The notes below the pieces were generated by a model. That model saw nothing but the letters and a program-made list of their open reading frames with translations. It did no database searches and was not told where the DNA came from. From Candidatus Tepidiaquacellales bacterium UBA2330 (GTDB lineage: Bacteria; Bacteroidota; Ignavibacteria; Tepidaquicellales; Tepidaquicellaceae): a stretch of 53,419 nt of DNA. The number at the start of each line of letters is the position of its first letter. Positions within the stretch are counted from its first letter, which is position 1. Below, piece after piece: positions 1 through 8,903 of this stretch. Location of the stretch: contig DDUU01000007.1 in NCBI GenBank assembly GCA_002344965.1, positions 1 to 53,419 on the forward strand. Direction: 5' to 3'. The translations under genes were made by a program, and so were the position numbers.

Positions 1-117
1 TCATATTTTTGTCGTGTACTAAGGTAAGTCCGGTTCCTCTCAGAATTCCATTCTAATAGTATTATAATGTGTATTTAAATATCATTACATATTTATAATA
101 TTGGAAAAAATAATAAT

Positions 118-495
118 TTGACAAAAAAAGAAATTCCTAAAAAGGAAAAACCAAAAAAAGAAAGACTATGGCTTTATTTAATTGCGGGAATAATTGCAGC
201 AGGAGCGCTTTTAACATATATGAACGAACAAAACCATAAGGATCCTGATTTTCACGAATGGTCCGCTGAAATGGATTCGGTGTTTGTAAAAAACTGCTAT
301 GAAAAATATAAACCTCAGGTAAAAGATGACATGATAAAACAGGAAAGCATGAAGAGTTTTTGTAAATGTATGTTATCAAAAATCAAAACCAGGTACAGCG
401 AATCAGAAATGAGTAATGTTACAAATGCAGAAATCAAAGCATGGGATACGGAATGTCGTGAGAAAATTTCAAACCCGAATAATCTGACACAATAA
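118..495 (+). CDS. Small membrane-anchored Cys-containing protein, unknown function
   Basis: I do not recognise this 125-residue protein. It starts at a TTG codon; no in-frame ATG lies closer, and codon use looks coding. Residues 1-16 are very Lys-rich, residues 17-36 form one hydrophobic membrane segment, and the remaining ~90 residues are soluble with four cysteines (NCYEKY, FCKCML, TECREK), probably outside the cytoplasmic membrane by the positive-inside rule. The next gene, lplA, begins 18 bases downstream on the same strand, so the two may be co-transcribed. The cysteine spacing recalls small periplasmic helical proteins, but I assign no function. Confidence 0.55.
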   Translation: MTKKEIPKKEKPKKERLWLYLIAGIIAAGALLTYMNEQNHKDPDFHEWSAEMDSVFVKNCYEKYKPQVKDDMIKQESMKSFCKCMLSKIKTRYSESEMSNVTNAEIKAWDTECREKISNPNNLTQ

Positions 496-513
496 ACTCA
501 AACTTTTTTTAAA

Positions 514-1509
514 ATGCTTTTAATAGATAACAGTAATATTACAGATCCGTCAATAAATCTGGCGCTTGAGGAATATTGCGTGAGGAATCTGAATATGGAA
601 AACGATTATCTTCTGTTTTATATTAACGAGCCATCCGTTATAATCGGAAAACATCAGAACACAATTGAAGAAATTAATTCTGACTATATCAAATCCAACA
701 ATGTGCATGTAATAAGAAGAATTTCAGGGGGAGGCGCAGTATATCACGATCATGGAAACCTGAACTTTAGTTTTATGACAAAACATTCAAACAAAAGCAT
801 ACATAATTTTAAATTATTTACTGATCCTGTTGTGAAAGTTCTGAAGAAGCTTGGCATAGATGCCGAGCTCAACGGAAGAAACGATATAACAGCTGGCGGC
901 AGAAAGATATCCGGCAACGCTCAGTTTACGGATACAAAATCTATGTTCAGTCACGGTACGCTTCTGTTTGATTCAAATCTTGATGATGTTGTAAAAGCGT
1001 TAAACGTACAGACGGATAAAATAGAAAGTAAAGGAATTAAATCCGTCCGCAGCCGCGTAGCCAATATATCTGAGTTTATTGGAAATAAAATGAATATATA
1101 TGAGTTCAAAGAAATAATTTTGGAATCTATTTTCGGAGGTTCTGATAAAATTGAATTTTACAGACTTACTGAAAAGGATTATGAAGGTGTAAGAAAACTA
1201 ACTGAAAATAAATACAGGACGTGGGACTGGAATTTCGGCAGGTCTCCGGAATTTAACATTCAGAAAAAAAAGAGATTTGAGTTCGGATTAATAGATGCAA
1301 GACTGCATGTGAAGGACGGCAGGATATCGGAATTCAGAATATTCGGTGATTTTCTTGGTCACGGAGAGCTTGAGACGGTTGAGAAAAAAATTATTGGACT
1401 AAGATATGAAGAAAAAGAAATTTATGACATACTGTCCGGTACGGATCTTAATCATTACTTAGGTAATATTTCTGCCGGTGAGTTTGCTGAATTTCTAACT
1501 GAAGTATAG
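514..1509 (+). CDS. lplA: Lipoate-protein ligase A
   Basis: This enzyme activates lipoate with ATP to lipoyl-AMP and attaches it to a lysine of lipoyl domains (pyruvate and 2-oxoglutarate dehydrogenase, glycine cleavage H protein) in the cytoplasm. The BPL/LplA catalytic domain is recognisable: RRISGGGAVYHD at residues 68-79 is the ligand-binding motif, and GRNDI...KISGNA at 121-136 carries the expected lysine (K131). HGTLLFD follows near 147-153. The 331-residue length, with a C-terminal accessory domain after ~250, matches complete LplA proteins. It starts at ATG. A strong terminator lies about 130 bases after the stop. Confidence 0.92.
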   Translation: MLLIDNSNITDPSINLALEEYCVRNLNMENDYLLFYINEPSVIIGKHQNTIEEINSDYIKSNNVHVIRRISGGGAVYHDHGNLNFSFMTKHSNKSIHNFKLFTDPVVKVLKKLGIDAELNGRNDITAGGRKISGNAQFTDTKSMFSHGTLLFDSNLDDVVKALNVQTDKIESKGIKSVRSRVANISEFIGNKMNIYEFKEIILESIFGGSDKIEFYRLTEKDYEGVRKLTENKYRTWDWNFGRSPEFNIQKKKRFEFGLIDARLHVKDGRISEFRIFGDFLGHGELETVEKKIIGLRYEEKEIYDILSGTDLNHYLGNISAGEFAEFLTEV

Positions 1510-1636
1510 ATTTAAAATTTTTATAAAATTTTTTTAAAAAAATTTAAATTACTGAAACTTTTAAATACTTAACATGTTATGACTATTGCTTGCGCCAGCA
1601 AGCTACGTTCTTTCATATTTGTTCTTCCTTTAATTG

Positions 1637-1674
1637 ACCTTCACATAAGATTTTTTTATGTGAAGGTTTTTTTT
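1637..1674 (+). terminator. Rho-independent terminator between lplA and recN
   Basis: A perfect 12-bp stem (1637-1648 with 1656-1667), a 7-nt loop and a run of eight T residues fit intrinsic termination on the + strand. It lies ~130 bases past lplA and faces convergent recN. A second small hairpin (GCTTGC/GCAAGC, 1588-1603) sits between lplA and this terminator. No T-run follows the stem on the minus strand, so it should not stop recN transcripts. Confidence 0.8.
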
Positions 1675-1729
1675 ATGTAAATAATTATAAAACGGATGTT
1701 TACTTAATGAAAAGATGGTTTTCCGGGAA

Positions 1730-3445
1730 TTATCCGGTCACTGAAATGAGTTCTTTTGCGCTGCTTAAAGATGATTCTGTGATCGTCTCTCCGCTTAAAA
1801 GTTTTGCTACTTCTTCTATTTTTTCACTTTCTGACAAAATTTTAATCAATGCGGAGGTTTCCGTGTCTTTTTCTGATTTACTGACATTAAAATGTCTGTC
1901 GCTCATTGCGGCAATCTGAGGCAGGTGAGTTATACAAATGATCTGATGAGAAGAAGCGAGTTTTTTTAGCGTAACTCCGACTTTCCGGGCAATTCTTCCG
2001 CTGATACCGGCATCTATTTCATCAAATACAAGAATTCCTATTTTGTCTTTTTCTGATAAGACTGTTTTTATTGCAAGCATAATCCTTGAAATCTCGCCTC
2101 CTGAAGCTGATTTTCTAAGAGGCGAAAAATCCAAACCTTTATTTGTCTTAATTAAAAATTCAATTTCGTTTATACCCGCAGCAGTAAGTTCCAAAAATTC
2201 TTTTCCTTTTTTAACAGAGAAAAGACCTTGAGAATTTGAAACTGTGTTTTTAATTTCTACCTTAAATTCTGCAGATTCAAGACCTATATCTGATAATAAC
2301 TTGTTTATATTTTTTTCCAGTTCTTTAGCTTTTTTAACTCTTCCTACTGATATTCTTTCGGCTATTGAAAACAGGTTTTCTCTTTTTTCTGAAATTTCCT
2401 TTTCAAGTTTTTCAATTTCGAAGTCGAAGTTTTCCGCAAAAGTAAATTCCCTTTGAATATCCTCGGCCTTTTTAATTAAACCCGGCAGATCAAGTTCATA
2501 TTTTCTTTTTAGACGGTTAATATCTGATATCCTGTTCCTTAAAAATTCTGTTTTTTGAGGGTCAAAATTCAGCTTACTGCTGTAATCAGACAGAGTAGAA
2601 GAGGTTTCTTTTATGATTATATAAGAACTTTCAAGATCTTCAGTTAATTTTTCATAGTTTTTATCAAAGGCAGAAATTCGTTTCAATTCCTTTATCGCTG
2701 AACTTATAAGAGATAAAGCATTAATTTCATTTTCATAAAGCGACTGTAGTGAAAAATTCAGCGCTGAAGATATTTCTTCTGAATTTTCCAGTTTATTTAA
2801 CTCAGTTTCTATCTCAGCATCTTCACCTTCGCTTACATTAATATTATTTATCTCCTTTAATTCATGATCTAAAAATTTTTTTCTGCTGATAATATCATCT
2901 TTTTTTGAGATCAGTTCAGAGTAATCCGATATCATATTTTTAAAATCAAAATATTCCTTTTCATAATTAACCATGCTTTTCTGATCGGAAACATAATTAT
3001 CGAGAATACTCAAATGCGTTTCTTTATTAAGAAGAGACTGATGCTCATTTTGAGAGTGGATATCAATCACTGCGTCACCGAATTTTTTCATATCGGAAAT
3101 ATTAACAGGAGTATCATTTATAAAACATCTGTTTATTCCTTTATTATTTATTTCTCTTCGAAGTATAAGATATCCGGAAAAGTCCTCTTCCGGAAATAAT
3201 TCATTAAAAAGGTAACTTACGGTTTTGTTTCCGTTAAAATCAAAATGACCTTCCACTATAAGCTTATCGTCACTCTTCTTTATTTTAGAGTGATCAGCTC
3301 TTTCACCGAGCAGAAGAGACAGCGCATCTAAAATAATAGACTTTCCTGCGCCTGTTTCTCCTGTTAAAATATTAAGACCTCCGGAAAAATTTATCTCAGC
3401 TTCTTTTATTATCAGGTAGTTCCTAATAAATAATTTCTCTATCAT
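1730..3445 (-). CDS. recN: DNA repair protein RecN
   Basis: RecN is an SMC-like ATPase that acts at DNA double-strand breaks during recombinational repair. Walker A is GETGAGKS (residues 29-36). A long coiled-coil follows from about 160 to 370 with no hinge domain of SMC size. The ABC signature SASGGEISRIM begins near 446, and Walker B ILVFDEIDAGISG spans 471-483. The length of 571 is normal for the family (~550-570). The start is ATG with the conserved MIEKLFIRNYLI beginning. It is convergent with lplA and shares its strand with dnaA, from which a 318-base AT-rich gap separates it. Confidence 0.95.
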   Translation of the reverse strand: MIEKLFIRNYLIIKEAEINFSGGLNILTGETGAGKSIILDALSLLLGERADHSKIKKSDDKLIVEGHFDFNGNKTVSYLFNELFPEEDFSGYLILRREINNKGINRCFINDTPVNISDMKKFGDAVIDIHSQNEHQSLLNKETHLSILDNYVSDQKSMVNYEKEYFDFKNMISDYSELISKKDDIISRKKFLDHELKEINNINVSEGEDAEIETELNKLENSEEISSALNFSLQSLYENEINALSLISSAIKELKRISAFDKNYEKLTEDLESSYIIIKETSSTLSDYSSKLNFDPQKTEFLRNRISDINRLKRKYELDLPGLIKKAEDIQREFTFAENFDFEIEKLEKEISEKRENLFSIAERISVGRVKKAKELEKNINKLLSDIGLESAEFKVEIKNTVSNSQGLFSVKKGKEFLELTAAGINEIEFLIKTNKGLDFSPLRKSASGGEISRIMLAIKTVLSEKDKIGILVFDEIDAGISGRIARKVGVTLKKLASSHQIICITHLPQIAAMSDRHFNVSKSEKDTETSALIKILSESEKIEEVAKLLSGETITESSLSSAKELISVTG

Positions 3446-3763
3446 TATAAATAATATATAAAAAAGATTAGCAGTAACAGTAGCGGTGTTAATAGTGTCA
3501 GTAAATAATGAACCTCAGTATTTCAGCCAAAAAACAGACTGAAAACTTGTTAATAAAAATAGCTTAAATATAAAATATTAACAACTGAAGATAAAAGAGG
3601 GAAAAAATTTTTAATTAAATTGTCAGTAATTAAAATTTATTAATAAATTACTGATATGATGCTGACATTAACAGATAAAATATTAAAAGAGATTAAATTT
3701 ATTTTTAAATAAAATAAGACAGATAAAACGAAGTTAAAATTGCAGGCTAATTTGAAATTAAGA
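3446..3763. other. AT-rich recN-dnaA intergenic region with DnaA-box-like words
   Basis: No coding signal is seen in these 318 bases. Words related to TTATTAACAA occur at 3547-3556 (reverse orientation) and 3575-3584. An inverted repeat, CAGTAATT (3624-3631) with AATTACTG (3646-3653), sits in a very AT-rich stretch. The same family of words is denser on the other side of dnaA. This may be part of a split replication origin (inference). Confidence 0.45.
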
Positions 3764-5287
3764 TCAGAGATTCTTAAGATGGTCTTTTATTTCAAGAATC
3801 TGATTTAAAACGTCTTTGTCTTTTTTAATGAGGTTAGAAATTATATTGTTTGCATAAAGAACGGTTGCATGATCCTTCCCGCCAAAGTTAAGGCCGATGG
3901 ATTCAAGAGTCAGAGGTGTGAGTTCTTTTGCCAGATGCATTGCTACCTGTCTTGCAAACGCAATTTCCTTTGTTCGCTTCCTGGACAGAATCTGGTTCTC
4001 GGATAATTTGTAATAATTTGCAACCGTATAAATAATATTTTCTATTGAAATATTCTTTGCGCGTCTTACGGTTCCCACCACTCTTCCGATCACATTTTCT
4101 GCGATCTCCAGGTTGATCTCGCCGTTATATCTTAAAACGCTGTCTGCGATAATTCCAACGATACATCCTTCAATAGTCCGTATGCTGTCTTTAACGTTTG
4201 AAGCTATAAAGTGAATAACTTCTTCGGGAGCTTCAATGCCGGCTTCGGTTAATTTTTTCTGAATGATCGCCACCCTCATTTCCCAGTTCGGCACCTGTAT
4301 GTCGGTTGTTATACCCCACTGAAATCTCGACATAAGTCTTTCCTCCACGCCTTTGATCTGGTTTATGGGTTTATCACTGGAAAATATAATATGCTTTTTG
4401 TCGTTGTATAAAGTATTAAAAATCTGATACATAAAATCCTGTGTTTTCTCTTTGCCGCTGAGATACTGAACGTCGTCGAGTATAAGAACATCAAGTGATT
4501 TATAAAACGAATCAAGTTTCTTAGTCCCGTTTCTGTTGGAAGAAAAATCGATCCTGTTCTGAGCGATATTATTTGTAAACTGTGTTGTAAAATCCGGAGC
4601 GGTAGTATAGTAAACTTTCATTTCCGGATTCTTATTTAAAATTTCATTTCCAATTGCCTGAATAAGGTGAGTCTTTCCAAGGCCGACGCCGCCGTAAACA
4701 AAAAACGGATTGTAGGTTTTACCCGGGTTATTGGAAATTGCATAAGCTGCAGCAACTGCAAGCTCGTTACTTTCGCCTTTTATAAAATTTTCGAAGAGAT
4801 GCTTTTGGTTCAGGTTGCTTGAAAAATTATTATAAGGATCAGAGATTTGCTTATCGGAATTTACGTTTATGCTGTCGAATAAAGATCTGTCTTCTGCGGA
4901 ATTATTAATTTTAACCGTCTGGTTTTCAGATTCGTTTTCTCCGAAAAGACCATACTGAGAAATTTCGTATTTCAGTTTTCCGTCCGGACCGAGAAGAGAT
5001 TCTGTGATTGACGAAATAATTTTATTGTATCTGCTTTCTATAAGACTGTAATAATCTTCGCTGGGAACAGAAATAGTGAGCACATTGTCTTTAAAACTTT
5101 TAGGAACAATAACAGAAAACCACGTATTAATTTCTCCGGCTTTAAGACTGTCCGAAAGCAGTTCAAGAAATTTTTTCCAAACCAATTCAGTCTTTACAGA
5201 CTCTTCTGACTGAATTGCTTTTTCGCTTTGTGTATTAGAATCTGCGTTATTATTTTTTTGGGATCCGGCAGCAGAGAATTTTATCAC
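3764..5287 (-). CDS. dnaA: Chromosomal replication initiator DnaA
   Basis: DnaA binds DnaA boxes at oriC, forms an ATP-dependent filament and melts the origin. Domain I (helicase/partner contact) runs from about 36 to 105, followed by an acidic Asn/Ser-rich linker. The AAA+ domain has Walker A GGVGLGKT at 199-206 and Walker B LILDDVQ at 268-274. Domain IV ends with a recognisable box-binding signature, NFGGKDHATVLYA near 467-479, where Lys replaces the more usual Arg. The start is GTG at 5285-5287, and ~35 low-complexity residues precede domain I. Length 507 is slightly above average. AT-rich repeat-bearing DNA lies on both sides. Confidence 0.97.
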   Translation of the reverse strand: MIKFSAAGSQKNNNADSNTQSEKAIQSEESVKTELVWKKFLELLSDSLKAGEINTWFSVIVPKSFKDNVLTISVPSEDYYSLIESRYNKIISSITESLLGPDGKLKYEISQYGLFGENESENQTVKINNSAEDRSLFDSINVNSDKQISDPYNNFSSNLNQKHLFENFIKGESNELAVAAAYAISNNPGKTYNPFFVYGGVGLGKTHLIQAIGNEILNKNPEMKVYYTTAPDFTTQFTNNIAQNRIDFSSNRNGTKKLDSFYKSLDVLILDDVQYLSGKEKTQDFMYQIFNTLYNDKKHIIFSSDKPINQIKGVEERLMSRFQWGITTDIQVPNWEMRVAIIQKKLTEAGIEAPEEVIHFIASNVKDSIRTIEGCIVGIIADSVLRYNGEINLEIAENVIGRVVGTVRRAKNISIENIIYTVANYYKLSENQILSRKRTKEIAFARQVAMHLAKELTPLTLESIGLNFGGKDHATVLYANNIISNLIKKDKDVLNQILEIKDHLKNL

Positions 5288-5709
5288 ACCTAAGAATATT
5301 AAAAATTATTAACAAATCATCGCCGATTAACAAGTTACTTTATATTGTACGGCAGTTTCAAATCGCGAAAATAAGAATATTAACAAAATTACCAATAAAA
5401 CCGGTAACAGATAAAACCCTTTTAGGTATATAAGTTAAAATGTCGGAGGAAACTTACTAACAATTTTTGTTAATAAGCGGTTAGTCAGGCTTGCCAGCAA
5501 ACTCCGGAAAAACCCTTTGAAAAAAGTTATTAACAATATGTTAACAGGGTTTTTGTTCTTATTTTCCTTAGTGTATATTAAACAAACTCAAAATTATTTT
5601 CAAGTTTGATTTGAAAATATTTTTTAAAAAATTTATAAAAGTTTAATTAGAGTATTGAATAGACAAATAAATAAATTCTTTTTAGCGAATAGTTTTTTTA
5701 CTTTGACAA
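5288..5709. other. Candidate replication origin (oriC) between dnaA and alr
   Basis: These 422 non-coding bases contain a cluster of related decamers: TTATTAACAA at 5306-5315 and 5527-5536, GATTAACAA at 5325-5333, ATATTAACAA at 5377-5386, and a facing pair TTACTAACAA (5454-5463) / TTGTTAATAA (5467-5476). The palindrome TGTTAACA is at 5539-5546. The stretch 5590-5700 is extremely AT-rich and could be an unwinding element. The words resemble the DnaA box TTATNCACA with A in place of C. Position next to dnaA supports an origin; promoters for dnaA and alr must also be here. Confidence 0.5.
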
Positions 5710-6870
5710 ATGAATCTGAAGCCCGATGATAAAAATTTCAGCGACACATTTGCTGAAATAGATCTGAAAATTTTCAATAATAATTTTAAAAAAATAAAAG
5801 AGTATGCCCGAAGGAAGAACGGTGATACTAAAATTTGTTCGATTGTAAAGGCAAACGCTTACGGTCACGGAATGAACGTAATGGCTGAAGAACTCTCTCG
5901 TCAGGGAACTGATTATCTCGGGACAGCGGATTATTCGGAAACAGCAGCGTTAAGAAATTATCTTGACTCTAAAAAACTTAACAGGGTTCCGATACTGTGT
6001 CTGGGGTTAATTACGGAAAATAACGAACTGACAGAAAGTTTAGCAGGAAAGAATATAGAATTTTCCGTAGCCGATATCAGTTCGGCGAAAATGCTTGATA
6101 ATATAGGTAAAAAGTTAAACAGGAAACCGTTAATACACATACAGGTAGACACGGGAATTAACAGAACAGGAATCAAGACTGAAGAAGCTTACAGTGCGGC
6201 AGCGGAAATATCAGGATTAAAAAACATTAAAGTAAAAGGAATATACTCTCATTTTGCAACGAGCGAAATACCGGGCAATAAATACTCAGAGCTGCAGTTA
6301 AAAAAATTTAAAACAGCAGTTAAAGAAATAGAAGAGAGTATTATGAAGTTTGAGCTAAGGCATATTAGCAACACCGGCGGCATATTAAATTTCAACGACG
6401 GATATTTTAACATGGTAAGACCCGGAATTTCTTTATACGGATTTTATCCGGATGAAAAGAAAGTAAAACACAGAATCGGGATTGAGCCGGTAATGACGCT
6501 TAAATCTAAAATTAAATTTATAAAGGAGCTGGATAAAGGGGAAAGCATTTCTTACGGCAGAACGTTTTTTACGAACAGGCGCACCCGGATTGCATCTATA
6601 TCTGCGGGTTACGGAGACGGATATCCGAGAGCATTGAGCAACCGGTCAAAAGTATTTATTAACGGAAAATTTTACAAGACGACAGGCACCGTATGTATGG
6701 ACTGGATAATGGCAGACATTGGACTTAAAGACAAAATTAAAATAAATGACGAAGCGGAATTATTCGGCAGAAACTATCCGGCGCATAAACTCGCTGCGCT
6801 TACCAATACAATTTCTTATGAGATAACATGCAACATTTCATCAAGAGTAAAAAGAATATATAGAAAATAA
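5710..6870 (+). CDS. alr: Alanine racemase
   Basis: A PLP enzyme that interconverts L- and D-alanine for peptidoglycan. The PLP lysine is K47 in VKANAYGHG. The opposite-face catalytic tyrosine is Y282 in ISYGRTF, and GYGDGYPR at 300-307 and CMDWIM near 329 are family hallmarks. Length 386 is typical. The ATG start leaves a complete N-terminal TIM-barrel. The stop codon shares its last A with the ATG of the next gene (TAATG), so the two are probably translationally coupled. Confidence 0.96.
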   Translation: MNLKPDDKNFSDTFAEIDLKIFNNNFKKIKEYARRKNGDTKICSIVKANAYGHGMNVMAEELSRQGTDYLGTADYSETAALRNYLDSKKLNRVPILCLGLITENNELTESLAGKNIEFSVADISSAKMLDNIGKKLNRKPLIHIQVDTGINRTGIKTEEAYSAAAEISGLKNIKVKGIYSHFATSEIPGNKYSELQLKKFKTAVKEIEESIMKFELRHISNTGGILNFNDGYFNMVRPGISLYGFYPDEKKVKHRIGIEPVMTLKSKIKFIKELDKGESISYGRTFFTNRRTRIASISAGYGDGYPRALSNRSKVFINGKFYKTTGTVCMDWIMADIGLKDKIKINDEAELFGRNYPAHKLAALTNTISYEITCNISSRVKRIYRK

Positions 6871-8888
6871 TGCAGGAAAATCTTAAGAAAGATTATTTAA
6901 CATTTATATTTAAAAGAACAGTTAATGACTTATGGAGACAAAACGTCAGGCAGGAGCATATTTCAGCAATCAGAAAAATAACGGAACGGCTATTGAGTTC
7001 GGAAAATCTGCTGAAGGATCTGTATATACTTAATCACATAAAAGGATTTGGAGATACCGGAAAGTATCTTATTTATATTTTAAAGAAACTGGAAGACGAT
7101 GTAATAACTTTTGATAATCTCACACAGAACGCAAACGATGATACGGAATTTCTCGGGAAAGAACTTATGAAATATATTTCAGACATGAACAATGAGATAA
7201 CGCAGAGCAATGCTAATTTAAGTTTTAAATTAGATTACGCAGCAGAGGAGAGTGAAAAAACAGAAGAAACAATAGATGTAGAAGCGGAGCTGAAGAAAAT
7301 TGATGAAAACGGAGCAGCCGAGGGAAGCGAAGGAGAAGAAGACGAGGAGCTGGTAAAGTTCAGACAGAATTATATGGAACTGCTCAGGACGGAGGAAGAG
7401 GAAGATAATGCGGCGTTTGAGCTGCCGGAGGAGAGGGTGGAGATTGGAGATGTGATGGGGGTATTACCGGAATTGAATTCCGGTATGTCAGCGCCGGAGC
7501 CTGCGGATCCCGAATATGATATTCCAAATTCACCGGAGCTGACACAACATGCCGAAGCCGGCATATCCGCAGATCTATCTACGGATGACACAGACGAAAA
7601 GCAGATAAAGCCGCATCCCGAACAAGTGAATATTGCTCCGGCTGATTCCGCAGAAACCGTTTCATCCGTCGCCACTTCCGGTCAGCCGGAATACAATTCC
7701 GGCGATACAGCCCATACCAACCCGTTTTCCCAGTCCCCTCACTCAGATTTAAACTACAACGAAAGCGAAGACTCATTTACAATTAAAAAAACTTTCATCG
7801 GCAAACCGGAAAATGAAAATAACGAAATCCCCTACCTGCACACAGATAAATCAACCGACAGCAATGAAGAATATAAACTCAACGAGGATATTCAGAATGA
7901 ACTCAATAATTATGAAAGAGAACTTAAAGAAAAACTCTTAGACAGCAGTATTCATCATTCAGTTGAATCCGGGATCAATGCCGATGAAGATGAAAATCTT
8001 AGCCCGGATCAAATTACAAATGAGGAATTTATAAACTTTGAAACTGAAGTTAAATCGCTTAACGGTAAACTGAATTCGGAGTTTGACAGTCTTATTTATA
8101 TTGTCTCCGCCAAGATAGACAACGAAGAAGAAAGAGCTAATATCATTTCCAACATCACCAACATCAGCGCTGATCTTGAATATGCTTCCAAAGAAATGTC
8201 TCTCGAAATTATTTCCAATATCTATCAGGCGATCAGACTTTCATTTGAAAAAATAGCTAACGGAAAATATGATATAACTGAAAGCACTTTAAACCTTTAT
8301 AAACTGGGACTCACACTGGTTTCAAATCTGATTAAAGGTGAAGACTATTTCGGTTATAAGAATATTCTTAAGTCAATAGAGAATATCAGAAAAGGTCTTA
8401 TTGAGGAAAACCTGATGAGAGAAGAATATTTAAAGAACAGAGAAATTAAGAAACAGCTTGCTGAAAGGATTAACGAAAAATTTTCCGACGAACTTCAAAA
8501 AGAAAAATTAACAAGCCTTAAAAAACTTATTAAGGAAACGGATGAGAATTTTAAAAACCTCTTTAAAATAGAAGGCGAGTTCAGAATATACGAAGCACTG
8601 AGAAGTCTTACTTCTGCTTTGACAAATCTTAAAGAGACAGTATTAACCGCTAAGGAACTAAAGTTAGATAAACTGGTTCAGCTTGCTGAAGCCGGATATG
8701 TGTTTCTGAAATTTATTCAAAGCTACAGAATAAACCCTGTGTCGGATGAAACTGAAAAAATATACCGCTATATTATTTATAATATGAAAGCGATTATTAT
8801 AGATAAAGAGGTTGAAGATCTGGACGTGTTTATTTCTTATCTGAACGATCCTGTGAAGATATTCAGCAATATCAAAAAAAACCAATAA
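6870..8888 (+). CDS. Large acidic helical protein, unknown function
   Basis: I do not recognise this 672-residue protein. Residues 1-120 are predicted mostly helical. Residues ~125-370 are highly acidic and rich in Glu, Asp, Ser and Pro, as in an intrinsically disordered linker. Residues ~385-672 return to a regular amphipathic helical pattern with Lys/Glu-rich coiled-coil segments. No signal peptide or membrane segment is seen, so it is probably cytoplasmic. The ATG overlaps the alr stop, and manC follows 15 bases downstream, suggesting an operon. The central part (7440-7780) is less AT-rich than its surroundings and contains two short palindromes. Confidence 0.82.
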   Translation: MQENLKKDYLTFIFKRTVNDLWRQNVRQEHISAIRKITERLLSSENLLKDLYILNHIKGFGDTGKYLIYILKKLEDDVITFDNLTQNANDDTEFLGKELMKYISDMNNEITQSNANLSFKLDYAAEESEKTEETIDVEAELKKIDENGAAEGSEGEEDEELVKFRQNYMELLRTEEEEDNAAFELPEERVEIGDVMGVLPELNSGMSAPEPADPEYDIPNSPELTQHAEAGISADLSTDDTDEKQIKPHPEQVNIAPADSAETVSSVATSGQPEYNSGDTAHTNPFSQSPHSDLNYNESEDSFTIKKTFIGKPENENNEIPYLHTDKSTDSNEEYKLNEDIQNELNNYERELKEKLLDSSIHHSVESGINADEDENLSPDQITNEEFINFETEVKSLNGKLNSEFDSLIYIVSAKIDNEEERANIISNITNISADLEYASKEMSLEIISNIYQAIRLSFEKIANGKYDITESTLNLYKLGLTLVSNLIKGEDYFGYKNILKSIENIRKGLIEENLMREEYLKNREIKKQLAERINEKFSDELQKEKLTSLKKLIKETDENFKNLFKIEGEFRIYEALRSLTSALTNLKETVLTAKELKLDKLVQLAEAGYVFLKFIQSYRINPVSDETEKIYRYIIYNMKAIIIDKEVEDLDVFISYLNDPVKIFSNIKKNQ

Positions 8889-8903
8889 TCTTATTTTAAT
8901 AAT

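Noticed and set aside
1..117. A possible gene end before the first gene
   Set aside because: About 54 bases are open in one + frame (ending VPLRIPF) and another stretch is open on the minus strand, but both are too short to choose between.
7370..7776. Open frames on the minus strand inside the acidic protein gene
   Set aside because: They are Ser-rich shadows of the opposite strand caused by the less AT-rich linker; no family pattern.
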